Assembly (NCBI GenBank): GCA_023415825.1 | Contig: JAEZJF010000025.1 | Coordinates: 1 to 64,000 of the forward strand | Reading direction: 5' to 3' | From: Bacillota bacterium | Lineage (GTDB): Bacteria; Bacillota; Clostridia; DSM-8532 | DNA length: 64,000 nt | In this document: positions 8,211-16,864 of the stretch, in pieces | Layout: each line of letters starts with the position of its first letter | How positions within the stretch are numbered: the stretch's first letter is position 1 | Notes under the pieces: model-generated | The model's input: only the letters and a program-made list of their open reading frames with translations | What the model was told of the DNA's origin: nothing | Database searches by the model: none | Position numbers and translations under genes: made by a program

Positions 8211-9058
8211 ATGAACGGATACCACATTTTAGAAGGCGGTGGCAGTATAATTCTGGAAGCAATCCAATATAAACAGAATAGCAGTAAGCCAGTATAGATT
8301 ACCTTGAAAACCTTGTCAGCTTTCTGCTCCTCATGCTCACTGTAATAGGTTCTGGTTTTTCCTTTTCCATAACCTCTTAAGTCCATGGCATTTGAGATAT
8401 TACCCACTCGTTCAAAGGAGGAAATAATCAAAGGAACCAAAATCAGTACATTCTGCTTTAATCGGCTCATAAGCGTCGCCTTCTTGGGATCCAGCTCAAC
8501 CCCTCTCACTTGCATGGATACTTTAATGTTTTCAAAATCTCTTCCAATATCGGGTATATACCGGAACGCAATAGAGAAAATGGTGCATATTTTATAGGGA
8601 ACTTTGATTGAATACAGTCCTGCAGCCATTTCCGATGGTGTTATGGACAATATGAAAACCACAGAAATCACAAACGAAGTGATCATTTTAATAAAGCGAA
8701 TAGACAAGTACCATACCGTTTCAGCTGAAATAAAATACCTCCCCGATAGCGCGATGAGAACTGTATCCCGTCCGCCACACCAATAAGCTCCTATACTCGG
8801 ATCTACCATCCAGAAAAGTACAATATTAATCGAATTCATAACAAGGATTATGATAAAAAAGTATTTCAGGGTTCTCCAATTAGGCTTTAAGGACGCCAAT
8901 CCTATAATTCCTGCAATAAACAGCGGTAATATCAATCTTATATCAAAGGACATGATGAGATAAACCAATAGGATGACGAAGGAACGAACTTTTGTTTTTC
9001 CAGTTAGCTTATGGAGAAAAGTATGACCTGGAATCAGGTTAAGCAATTGGTTCTTCAT
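8207..9058 (-). CDS. ecfT: ECF transporter transmembrane component (EcfT)
   Basis: This integral membrane protein of about 283 residues has several hydrophobic helices, and charged cytoplasmic coupling helices with MQVRGVELDPKK and NAMDLRGYGKG. These are the two Ala-Arg-Gly-like signatures by which EcfT touches the ATPases. The ATG at 9058 overlaps the end of the ATPase gene; an upstream TTG at 9085 is also open, so the start is uncertain. With the fused ATPase and the S component it forms an energy-coupling-factor importer in the membrane. Confidence 0.85.
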   Translation of the reverse strand: MKNQLLNLIPGHTFLHKLTGKTKVRSFVILLVYLIMSFDIRLILPLFIAGIIGLASLKPNWRTLKYFFIIILVMNSINIVLFWMVDPSIGAYWCGGRDTVLIALSGRYFISAETVWYLSIRFIKMITSFVISVVFILSITPSEMAAGLYSIKVPYKICTIFSIAFRYIPDIGRDFENIKVSMQVRGVELDPKKATLMSRLKQNVLILVPLIISSFERVGNISNAMDLRGYGKGKTRTYYSEHEEQKADKVFKVIYTGLLLFCLYWIASRIILPPPSKMWYPFI

Positions 9059-10757
9059 GCTCCTTAAGCATCCTTTCATAAGCAATAAAATGTTCTATGT
9101 AGCTTTCCGGGTCCAACTCCAGCCGTTTTGCCAGAGTATAGAGCGAGGTCTGCTTTAAGTTGGCTTTATTGATGATCTCATCATCAGACAGAACCTTGAA
9201 TACCGAATCATCGCCCACAAGCTCCCCCTCAGCAAAAACAATGGCCCGGTCAGTATACTGTATGGCCAGATGCATGTCATGGGTTATAAACACGATGGTA
9301 ATTCCATACTGTTTGTTTAACTCATCCAGGAAGTTCATAATTTCGGTATAATGGAAATAATCCTGACCGGCTGTAGGCTCATCTAAGATAATAATATCAG
9401 GCTGCAATACGAGCATTGAGGCAATGGTGATTCTTTTTCTCTGACCATAGCTCACTGCCGATACCGGCCAATTTCTCATACCATAAAGCCCACACATCTT
9501 AAGTGTCTTTTTTACAGCTTCATCTATTTCAGTCCTGCTCTTGCCGCGCAGTATCAGAGCCAGTTCCGCTTCATCCTTGATAATATCCTTGACAAGCATT
9601 TGATTGGGATTCTGCATGACATACCCTATTTTTTCTCCAATCTCTTTTATAGACATGCCAAGATAATTGGTCTTGTGAATATGGACATTTCCGGATGAGG
9701 GTCTGACAATTCCGCATATCAGCTTGGCCATGGTGCTTTTCCCTGCGCCGTTCTTCCCTACAAAGGCAACTTTCTCACCCTTTTTGATTGAAAACGAAAT
9801 GTTCTTCAAAACATCATTTTCCCCATAGGCAAAAGAGACATTTTCAATTTTCAATATTTCGGTTCCCGTGTCAGGAACATACTTTTCAAATTCGGTTCCA
9901 TGCTGGGTTTTAAGCTTATCGGCAAAAGGACTTAAATCCATATGATAAATATCGGATAGGTTTTGATTCTCGGTCAATTCACACCCTGCATTTTTCATGG
10001 CCTTAATATAAAGGGGCTCACGGATGCCATATCGGGACAGCAAATCCGATGCCAGGAGTTTATCAGGCGTATCATTAAAAACAATCCTGCCTTCATTCAT
10101 AAGTACAATCCGGTCAACATGGCGATAAAGCACGTCTTCCAGCCTATGCTCAATAATGAGGATTGTTTTTCCCTGTTCCTTGTGGATGCGGTCAATGAGA
10201 TCAACGGCATACATTCCCATTTTAGGATCAAGAGATGCCAAGGGTTCATCAAAAATCAGCAGGCTCACATCATCATGAATAACTCCGGCAAGAGCCACTT
10301 TTTGCTTTTGTCCCCCCGACAACTCGTAAGGAATGTGATTGAGAAAATTCTCCATACCGACGATTTCACTTGCTTTTTGAACCTTGGGCAGCATTTCATT
10401 TCGTGGCACACTTTGATTTTCAAGAGCAAAAGCAATATCCTCACCAACGCTTAAGCCTACGAACTGGGCATCTGAATCCTGCAAAACAGTCCCCACCGTC
10501 TTGCTCAATGCAAAAATGCTGGCAGTTCTAGTTTCCTTGCCAGCAATTTTGCATGATCCTGTTATAGTCCCATCATAAGAAAAAGGATTCAAGCCATTGA
10601 TACAATTTGCCAGTGTTGATTTTCCACTTCCGCTTGGGCCAAGAAGCAATATTTTTTCACCCTCATAAATCGTGAGATTGATGTCATGCAAGGTAGCCCC
10701 GGTCTGTGACTTATATTTAAATCCAAAGTCTATAAATTCTACAATGGGCTTTTTCAT
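9039..10757 (-). CDS. ECF transporter fused double ATPase (EcfA1-A2 type)
   Basis: This protein of about 572 residues fuses two ABC ATPase domains. The first has LLGPSGSGKSTLANC (Walker A) and LSGGQKQKVALAG (signature). The second has FVGKNGAGKSTMAKL and a degenerate signature, VSYGQRKRITIAS. Fused ATPases of this kind occur with UPF0397-type S components in Firmicutes. The start at ATG 10757 was chosen because the upstream extension is a low-complexity lysine-rich stretch that overlaps the S-component gene. Confidence 0.9.
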   Translation of the reverse strand: MKKPIVEFIDFGFKYKSQTGATLHDINLTIYEGEKILLLGPSGSGKSTLANCINGLNPFSYDGTITGSCKIAGKETRTASIFALSKTVGTVLQDSDAQFVGLSVGEDIAFALENQSVPRNEMLPKVQKASEIVGMENFLNHIPYELSGGQKQKVALAGVIHDDVSLLIFDEPLASLDPKMGMYAVDLIDRIHKEQGKTILIIEHRLEDVLYRHVDRIVLMNEGRIVFNDTPDKLLASDLLSRYGIREPLYIKAMKNAGCELTENQNLSDIYHMDLSPFADKLKTQHGTEFEKYVPDTGTEILKIENVSFAYGENDVLKNISFSIKKGEKVAFVGKNGAGKSTMAKLICGIVRPSSGNVHIHKTNYLGMSIKEIGEKIGYVMQNPNQMLVKDIIKDEAELALILRGKSRTEIDEAVKKTLKMCGLYGMRNWPVSAVSYGQRKRITIASMLVLQPDIIILDEPTAGQDYFHYTEIMNFLDELNKQYGITIVFITHDMHLAIQYTDRAIVFAEGELVGDDSVFKVLSDDEIINKANLKQTSLYTLAKRLELDPESYIEHFIAYERMLKEHEEPIA

Positions 10758-10767
10758 TTTATGTATA

Positions 10768-11352
10768 TTAATCTTCTTTCTCTTCAATTTTGAGATTTGT
10801 ACTGCGTGCATTACGTCTTGCCAAAACTATGAGAATCGGAATACCAATAACCACTAAAATAGATAAATTTGCAAGGCCGCCTGTTAGCGCCTGAATAAAG
10901 GTTACATTCAGTTCTCCGCCATAAAACAGGACTGTCAATAAAGGTGTAATAACGCCAAAGGCTAATGCATTGCCAATGAGACAGGTTATTGTGTAGATAA
11001 CAGCATGAATGGGTTTAAAAATGCCTTCATTAATTTTTGCACCGTATAACGGCAATAATCCGACAATAAAGCCTAATACACCATTACCGATTGACCAGTC
11101 AAACCAGAAGCCCCAACCGCCTATTAAATCAGCTATAGTGTTTCCAACCGCACACGTAAAGAAGGCCGGAAGCGGTCCAAACATCGAGCCTACAATGACC
11201 GGAATAATCATAGCCGTTGTTAATTTAGTGTTTGTCATGATTGGGATCCCGCCAAAATTCATGAGCACACCAAACAATGCTGCACCTATGGCAATTGCGA
11301 CGACAGTCTTGGTGTTCCATACACCGAGAAGTGTTTTTAAGGTTTTATTCAT
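10768..11352 (-). CDS. ECF transporter S component, UPF0397-like
   Basis: This 194-residue membrane protein has about five or six hydrophobic helices. The N-terminal TKTVVAIAIGAALFGVL and the helices that follow resemble UPF0397 (ECF riboflavin-transporter-like S components). This subunit binds the substrate. GGAGG before ATG at 11352 sets the start, and the longer reading from 11394 lacks one. It heads a six-gene operon: S component, fused ATPase, EcfT, M20 peptidase and two DUF62 enzymes. The downstream enzymes suggest a nucleoside- or SAM-related ligand more than riboflavin, but sequence alone cannot decide. Confidence 0.8.
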   Translation of the reverse strand: MNKTLKTLLGVWNTKTVVAIAIGAALFGVLMNFGGIPIMTNTKLTTAMIIPVIVGSMFGPLPAFFTCAVGNTIADLIGGWGFWFDWSIGNGVLGFIVGLLPLYGAKINEGIFKPIHAVIYTITCLIGNALAFGVITPLLTVLFYGGELNVTFIQALTGGLANLSILVVIGIPILIVLARRNARSTNLKIEEKED

Positions 11353-11391
11353 TTCATGGCCCTCCAAGTTCTTAATGTTTTTATCATTATC

Positions 11392-11552
11392 CATAACTCA
11401 ATTTTGAGAGTTATGCCCTGAACAAATTTACAAACACTTTAAATATGTTCTACCGAATAAAGTACATTAATTGGGGAAAACCATATGAGTTAAACGACAA
11501 AATACAACTATTTATTTCATATATTGACATTGTTTTTTTTATTAGTCAATAT
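11392..11552 (-). promoter_or_regulatory. leader of the ECF operon with two dyads
   Basis: A perfect 8-bp hairpin, CATAACTC with GAGTTATG (11392-11415), lies 40 bp before the S-component start and has no T tract. Further upstream, ATATTGAC (11521-11528) and GTCAATAT (11545-11552) form an 8-bp inverted repeat that overlaps a TTGACT -35 candidate (11549-11544). The dyad could be an operator and the hairpin a translational control element. I could not match the leader to a known riboswitch. Confidence 0.4.
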
Positions 11553-11567
11553 AAATTTTGTTTTTTT

Positions 11568-12422
11568 CTACTGCACCTTCTCCCATTCCTTTTCTCTTAG
11601 GTTTGTATAAATATAGATGGCGGCCGAAGCTGATGAAAAAAGGAACATAACCACCGAAAGTGCAGCCGCTAGCTCATAGTTGGAATACTCGGAAAACTGC
11701 TTCCTAAGATAAATACCCAACATAATAGGATTATTGCCCCCCATGACATAGGGTGTGGTAAAAGAACTGACATTGCTCATGAAAATAAAGGTCATGGCGA
11801 TCATAACATCCTTAAAGGAAAGTGGAAGAATCATCTTGAAAAAGACATTGATCTTTTTTGCTCCCACGTCCCGTGCGCTTTCAACAACAGAATCCGGAAT
11901 ACTGGAAAGTGCCGCCACGATAATCATGGTGGCAAAAGCAATATTAAACCAAAGGTTCATCAAAATAATGCCTTTGGCATTAAACATGAGTCCCGGCTTA
12001 AAATTATAGCCAAATAAGCGAGAAACGCGGTTTAAAAAGCCCGTGTCCCTGATAATTGTTATCATGGCGTAAACGGCCACAAGATTGGGTACGAAGCGAG
12101 GAAGAAGATAAATGGTTCCGATAAATTTACTGATTTTACTGTCTGAAAACCGTAGATACAGGGCCAGCAAATAGGAGATGATAATGGCCATTACAACGGT
12201 TACAACAACAATCCAAATGGTATAGACGATATTATTTACCGCGATCTTGTCAGTAAATATAAACTTATAATGCTCCAGGGTAAAACCACCGGTCTCTCTG
12301 GATTTAAAGCTGCGGATTACGGTATTTATCATAGGATAAACGATAATACCCAAGGTAAGAAGCAGTGATGGGGCAAGCATCAAAACAATAAACAGATTTG
12401 TTTTCCATGTTCTTTTTTCCAT
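11568..12422 (-). CDS. ABC transporter permease (PotB-type)
   Basis: This inner-membrane permease of about 284 residues has six predicted helices and the cytoplasmic EAA loop VESARDVGAKKINVFFKMILP, typical of spermidine, iron or phosphonate-type importers. The start at 12422 follows GGGAGGAGATTGAT. It is the last gene of an operon reading GDPD, permease, ATPase, binding protein, permease. It should pair with the permease at 14918-15757. A strong hairpin separates it from the binding-protein gene. Confidence 0.88.
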   Translation of the reverse strand: MEKRTWKTNLFIVLMLAPSLLLTLGIIVYPMINTVIRSFKSRETGGFTLEHYKFIFTDKIAVNNIVYTIWIVVVTVVMAIIISYLLALYLRFSDSKISKFIGTIYLLPRFVPNLVAVYAMITIIRDTGFLNRVSRLFGYNFKPGLMFNAKGIILMNLWFNIAFATMIIVAALSSIPDSVVESARDVGAKKINVFFKMILPLSFKDVMIAMTFIFMSNVSSFTTPYVMGGNNPIMLGIYLRKQFSEYSNYELAAALSVVMFLFSSASAAIYIYTNLREKEWEKVQ

Positions 12423-12518
12423 ATCAATCTCCTCCCAATGGTCACCCATCGCATCACTTCTTCAAATTCTTTTGCATACAAGACAGTCTTGCGCCTATCC
12501 GATATACCAGGAAAGCTT

Positions 12519-12552
12519 GGCAGATGGGCAGGTACGGCCTTTCCCATCTGCC
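12519..12552 (-). promoter_or_regulatory. intercistronic hairpin after binding-protein gene
   Basis: GGCAGATGGG (12519-12528) pairs perfectly with CCCATCTGCC (12543-12552) around a 14-nt loop, 22 bp past the stop of the solute-binding protein gene and before the next permease. No T tract follows on the minus strand. It probably protects the binding-protein mRNA end or partly attenuates the downstream gene. Confidence 0.65.
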
Positions 12553-12573
12553 ATTCCTGTTGAAAACATTATT

Positions 12574-13794
12574 CTATGGCAATGTTGCGATATTGGCATC
12601 CCAATACTCGTTTCTCTTATCTCCAAGCTTTCCGAAGGAAATAACTGAAAAACCGGTAACATCCAGATCAGCAACCATTCCCTTGGCATCGGAATTTATT
12701 TGTGCCGTATCTATAACAGGAACTGCGAAGATTGATTCAAGGCAGATTTTTTGTCCTTCAGGTGATATCATGAAATTGATAAAGTCATAAGTCTCCTCTG
12801 CTTTGCCACCGATATTGGGAACGGCAAAAACCACGTCTGTGCCGCTAAGCGCGGGGTCAAGCTGATAGATTTTTACGCTTTCAGGTAGAATTTCCTTCGA
12901 CATATTGGTCAGTGCCTGATCAGCCCAAGCAGGAATTATATCCACCTCTTTGTTGATCAAAAGGTCAAGGGCGCCCTGGTTCTTATTGGGGTAGACGACC
13001 TTCCCGCCGGATTTATAAAGGTAGGGATGGATTTCCTTGAGTCTATCCCAACCGGCTGTCCATTGCGCAACCCACTTCTCATCAGTAGATGTTCTAGCTT
13101 CCAAAGGCAGATCCTTGTAAAGAGCCAGATTGACAAAAGCCCCACCGGCACCGCCGGATCCGGGAGAATTATACGCAAACTTACCAGGATTGGCTTTGAT
13201 CCAAGCTACCAAGTCATCCCAGGTTTTTGGAGGGGCTGGCAGTCTGGCAGAATCATAAGCCAATACGACGGTAGTTCCTCTATAAGGAACAACGCATTCG
13301 GTATAGAAGCCGGATTTCATCAGAACATTTTTGAAATTAGGGATCTTTGCAAATTCCAGAGGAACAAAGAGGTCGCCGCCCGCTTTATCTACATAGCTGG
13401 CTAGAGATGAACCGTTTTCAGCAAGCAAATCAAAATCGGTGTCGGTTTTTCCGGCTAGTTTAGCCGCAGCAATTCTAGCATCCAGCCCTTGATCACCGGA
13501 TCCGGACAATACGAATTGAAGTTCTACGATACTTGTAGACTCAGGCTTTGCATTATATGTACTGATAGCCGTTTCAAAAAGGACGCGCAAGTTGTCGGAA
13601 CCCGTTGTCCATAACGTTACCTTTGGTTTTTCTGCCGGAGCAACTGGTGTAGCAGATGATGAAGCTGATGATGGTGCTGATGATGGTGCAGCACTTGATG
13701 GTGTATTAGCGGAAGGTTTCGCGTCGCCGCATCCAACCATCATAAGCGCAAGAGTAAGTACAAGTGTCAGCGTGAGGATTGTTTTAATCTTCAT
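12574..13794 (-). CDS. ABC transporter substrate-binding lipoprotein
   Basis: This lipoprotein of about 406 residues has a positively charged start, a hydrophobic stretch and the lipobox MVGC, so it is anchored by Cys near residue 21. A Ser/Ala/Pro-rich linker follows. The mature part is a bacterial solute-binding fold of the iron, putrescine and phosphonate class (KPKVTLWTTGSDNL at the start, VVFAVPNIGGKAEETYDFINFM near the end). GAAGGAGG precedes ATG 13794, and the upstream extension is not needed. It delivers the substrate to the two permeases and ATPase encoded around it. The operon's GDPD-family gene hints at a glycerophosphodiester or related phosphate ester (inference). Confidence 0.88.
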   Translation of the reverse strand: MKIKTILTLTLVLTLALMMVGCGDAKPSANTPSSAAPSSAPSSASSSATPVAPAEKPKVTLWTTGSDNLRVLFETAISTYNAKPESTSIVELQFVLSGSGDQGLDARIAAAKLAGKTDTDFDLLAENGSSLASYVDKAGGDLFVPLEFAKIPNFKNVLMKSGFYTECVVPYRGTTVVLAYDSARLPAPPKTWDDLVAWIKANPGKFAYNSPGSGGAGGAFVNLALYKDLPLEARTSTDEKWVAQWTAGWDRLKEIHPYLYKSGGKVVYPNKNQGALDLLINKEVDIIPAWADQALTNMSKEILPESVKIYQLDPALSGTDVVFAVPNIGGKAEETYDFINFMISPEGQKICLESIFAVPVIDTAQINSDAKGMVADLDVTGFSVISFGKLGDKRNEYWDANIATLP

Positions 13795-13899
13795 TTTGCT
13801 TCCTCCTTCATCCTTTTTTTGCTTCATGGCTGTGATCCTTTTGACTCCCATTTGATAACCTCCTTTATTTGTTTTTATGTAAAAACAATGGAGCGCAAA

Positions 13900-14883
13900 T
13901 TAAGCTAAAATCTTTTCCTTTGGGTATTCGTGTGTGCGGGTGTATGTAAGGGTTACCTTATCACCCGGGTAGAATCTACCGGCCTCTTCATTATTGACGA
14001 AGGCTTTAACGATGCCATGCTCGGTATCCACTGTGACTTCAACATAGTGACCCAGTATCATGACGGCACGAACGATACCGGTCTCTCCTTCCCCGTTTTC
14101 CCCTTGAATTGAGACATATTCAGGTCGAACAGCAACTATTTTGTCCCTCTTTTCAATAAAATTCATATCACCTATAAAGCTCGCCACATACTTGTTGATG
14201 GGTTTATCATAAATGTTGGCCGGGGTATCAACTTGTTCAAAGCAGCCCTTGTTCATAACAACAATTCTGTCGGACAGGGCCATGGCCTCCTCCTGATCGT
14301 GGGTCACAAAGACGACGGTAATGTTAAGGTCAAGCTGAATTTTCCTAAGCTCTTCCCTCATCTGGGAGCGGATCTTGGCATCCAGCGCAGAGAAAGGTTC
14401 GTCCAAAAGAAGAACTTCGGGCTTTAATAGAAGAGAACGTGCAATGGCAATACGCTGCTGCTGACCGCCCGACATTTGTCCGGGATATTTTTTCTCCATA
14501 CCTGACATTCTTACAAGCTCCAGCATATCCATGACCTGTTTAGTCCGCTCGGCTTTTGGTACCTTACGCAGTTTTAAACCAAAGGCCATGTTCTCAAATA
14601 CCGTCATATGGGGCCAAAGATTATAACTCTGAAAGACCATGGCAGTGGGTCTTTTTTCAGGAGGCAGACGTTCGATATTCTTCCCGTCAATCAGGATGGC
14701 GCCCTCATTACATTCGAGAAAGCCGCCAATGGTCCTCAAAATTGTCGTTTTCCCGCATCCCGAGGGACCCAGAAGGGTGACAAGCTCCCCCTTTTTGACT
14801 TTTAAATTGATATGTTCAACGCCGTCTCCGTTTTTATATTTCTTGGTCATCTCTCGAACTTCCAGCTTTATATCATCATTCAT
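13900..14883 (-). CDS. ABC transporter ATP-binding protein (PotA-like)
   Basis: This ATPase of about 327 residues has Walker A LLGPSGCGKTTILRT, signature MSGGQQQRIAIARSL and Walker B LLLDEPFSALDAK, followed by a C-terminal TOBE-like regulatory domain (VRPEYVSIQGENGE). This is the layout of spermidine, maltose and iron importers. The start at ATG 14883 follows GGAGGATACCTGT; the longer frame begins upstream of that site. It energises the permease pair in the same operon. Confidence 0.92.
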   Translation of the reverse strand: MNDDIKLEVREMTKKYKNGDGVEHINLKVKKGELVTLLGPSGCGKTTILRTIGGFLECNEGAILIDGKNIERLPPEKRPTAMVFQSYNLWPHMTVFENMAFGLKLRKVPKAERTKQVMDMLELVRMSGMEKKYPGQMSGGQQQRIAIARSLLLKPEVLLLDEPFSALDAKIRSQMREELRKIQLDLNITVVFVTHDQEEAMALSDRIVVMNKGCFEQVDTPANIYDKPINKYVASFIGDMNFIEKRDKIVAVRPEYVSIQGENGEGETGIVRAVMILGHYVEVTVDTEHGIVKAFVNNEEAGRFYPGDKVTLTYTRTHEYPKEKILA

Positions 14884-14917
14884 ACAGGTATCCTCCATTT
14901 CGTACTTTTTTCAAGGA

Positions 14918-15757
14918 CTAATTCATCTTATATCCCTTGGAAAGAGTCTCAGGCCCCACATACTTCCTCATCAGCAATAACAAAAGCAGATTAGGTATGA
15001 TGAGAATAAGTGCAAATACCGCACCCGCTGTCGCTGGATAGTCAAGTATAACGCCGTACATCTCCACAGGCATGGTCCTGTATTTGGGCAGACCGACAAG
15101 AAGAGTACCCTCGTTCTCGGCTAGTGAGGCGATAAAGGTAAACATGGCTGCCACAGCTATGCCTGGCCACGCCATTGGCAATGTAACATGAAAAAAGGTA
15201 CGTATAGGTCCAGCCCCCACATCTCTCGCTGCTTCCTCCTGTTGGCGCGGTATACTTCGAAAAGCTCCCGTGGGAAGCCAGATCATCATCATCATTGAAC
15301 CGATCATATGTATAAGAAGAACACCAACAAATGTTCCCATTAAATTCAACTTATAATAGATAATACCGATGGAAGTGTATAACCCGATTTTAGGAAAAGC
15401 ATTCCCTATAAGAAAAGACAGCATAACAAGCTTACGACCGGGAAAATTGTAGCGTGCCAGCACATATGCCGCAGGAAGGCATATGATAAGTGCTAAACCA
15501 GTCGTAATAAAGGCAATGGTGAAGGACAGCGAAATAGAGCTCACAAGGCTTTTCTGGTTTAGAATGTACTCCCACCAGCGAAAGCCAAATTCTTTCGGCA
15601 ATACCCAGGGAACCTCATATTTGTTGGCAAAAGCCAGCATGAATAGATGAAGGAGCGGCCCGTAAAAAAAGACAATAAATATGATTAAAATAAGGTATTC
15701 GGCGAATTTTTTGCGCCCCATCATGTGATACCACCGTTTTGGGTTTAAGAACTTCAT
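14918..15757 (-). CDS. ABC transporter permease (PotC-type)
   Basis: This 279-residue inner-membrane permease has six helices and the EAA loop EEAARDVGAGPIRTFFHVTLP. It is the partner of the permease at 11568-12422. The start follows CGGAGATTTATTT. It lies second in the operon, between the GDPD-family gene and the ATPase gene. Confidence 0.9.
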   Translation of the reverse strand: MKFLNPKRWYHMMGRKKFAEYLILIIFIVFFYGPLLHLFMLAFANKYEVPWVLPKEFGFRWWEYILNQKSLVSSISLSFTIAFITTGLALIICLPAAYVLARYNFPGRKLVMLSFLIGNAFPKIGLYTSIGIIYYKLNLMGTFVGVLLIHMIGSMMMMIWLPTGAFRSIPRQQEEAARDVGAGPIRTFFHVTLPMAWPGIAVAAMFTFIASLAENEGTLLVGLPKYRTMPVEMYGVILDYPATAGAVFALILIIPNLLLLLLMRKYVGPETLSKGYKMN

Positions 15758-15835
15758 AAATAAATCTCCGCCTCTCTTTTACAGCTTTAAGATTTATGCA
15801 CTATGTCGCTCTTATAGATGTGTTCATGATGTCTG

Positions 15836-16597
15836 CTAGAAGCCAAGAAGGTTTTTTCTAATTGATTTTGCCTTACCCACACAGCGTGTGGTCAGATTTT
15901 CTATGCCGTAGGAAAACAATCTGGTCATTTCTGTCTCTTCGTTAACTGTCCAGACCGAAAGCGGTACACCATATTTTTTGAAGCCTTTGATGCTTTCGTC
16001 CGTCAGACAGACATAAGGTATATTAATCCCTTTAACACCATATTCCAGGCATGTCTCGGACAGAATCCCAATATAGGGATCAATACTGGTTATAGTCCTC
16101 TTTATATATTTCCATGGATTTTCACGAAATGCATCATATTGGCTCTGTGTCTTGGCTTGGGAAGTCTCCTGAAAATATAGTTTTTCAAATATACACTCGG
16201 CATTCAGATAGACATCTGCCATTTGAACAAGTTCAGGATGGCTTGACAGATAGGTTGTCGCAACGCTGCCTGACAGAATCAGCCGATTTACTCCGATGCC
16301 AAAGCTATTGGCTAGTGCAACCACCTCCAGTGGCAGATCATCATCCTTAAGGTCACAATTAATTCGAATATCGGGATGTTGCGCCGCAATTTCAAACGCT
16401 TCCCCTAGCCGGGGGTATGTATCGTAGCCGCTTGGGCCATGTGCGTCGTGTGAAAGAACCAAGTCTGAATCCCCAGCTTTTCGAATATCAACCTCAAACG
16501 CATCCGCGCCCAAAGAGATACTTTTATGTATCGATTCAATAGAATTATTCTGCGTTCCATCATTCCCTGTATGCCCGGTTATCATGGGATAGCGCAT
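15836..16597 (-). CDS. glycerophosphodiester phosphodiesterase family protein, atypical active site
   Basis: This 253-residue TIM-barrel protein of the GDPD family has no signal peptide. EVDIRKAGDSDLVLSHD matches the conserved ExD...HD block, and later blocks (INCDLK, VWTVNEETEM) follow the family. The normal N-terminal HRG...PEN motif, however, reads HTG...QNN: the phosphate-binding Arg is Thr and the metal-binding Glu is Asn. The enzyme may therefore use a different substrate or metal geometry. It is the first gene of an ABC import operon and has a good TTGGAG ribosome binding site. It probably acts in the cytoplasm on the imported phosphodiester. Confidence 0.8.
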   Translation of the reverse strand: MRYPMITGHTGNDGTQNNSIESIHKSISLGADAFEVDIRKAGDSDLVLSHDAHGPSGYDTYPRLGEAFEIAAQHPDIRINCDLKDDDLPLEVVALANSFGIGVNRLILSGSVATTYLSSHPELVQMADVYLNAECIFEKLYFQETSQAKTQSQYDAFRENPWKYIKRTITSIDPYIGILSETCLEYGVKGINIPYVCLTDESIKGFKKYGVPLSVWTVNEETEMTRLFSYGIENLTTRCVGKAKSIRKNLLGF

Positions 16598-16663
16598 AAT
16601 GTCATCTCCAAAAAGCTTAAGAATAATTTATAATGTTCAGTTAGCCAAATCAATTTATTAAAT

Positions 16664-16776
16664 ATTATATAGATATTGGGAATGAAACCGGTTGTATTCT
16701 TTAGTAAAAAAATTTCTTTTTATGAAATAGTGAATTGACTAATTACAGAAATTAATTTATAATGAAACCGGTTTCA
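16664..16776. promoter_or_regulatory. divergent promoters with two LacI-type operators
   Basis: The site TGAAACCGGTTTCA (16763-16776) is a perfect 14-bp palindrome that starts at the last base of the -10 of a strong lacI promoter (TTGACT 16735-16740, 17 bp, TATAAT 16758-16763). A second, imperfect site, TGAAACCGGTTGTA (16683-16696), covers the -35 position of the minus-strand import operon, whose -10 TATAAT is at 16669-16664. The sites are 80 bp apart centre to centre. The layout indicates one LacI-family repressor controlling both directions. Confidence 0.8.
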
Positions 16777-16864
16777 AAAATCATGGTTAAATTCTACCAT
16801 ATTTATATACACATAACAACCCCTTTTTGTGATTTTTTCTAAAAGAAACGGGAGGTCACACATT

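Noticed and set aside
11392..11520. Possible purine riboswitch before the ECF operon (ACTCATAT present)
   Set aside because: Only the short ACTCATAT string fits. The conserved three-way-junction sequences and loop-loop elements are missing.
13675..13725. Tandem repeat GATGATG-like stretch in the binding-protein gene
   Set aside because: It encodes the Ser/Ala-rich linker after the lipobox. Such low-complexity linkers are normal in lipoproteins.
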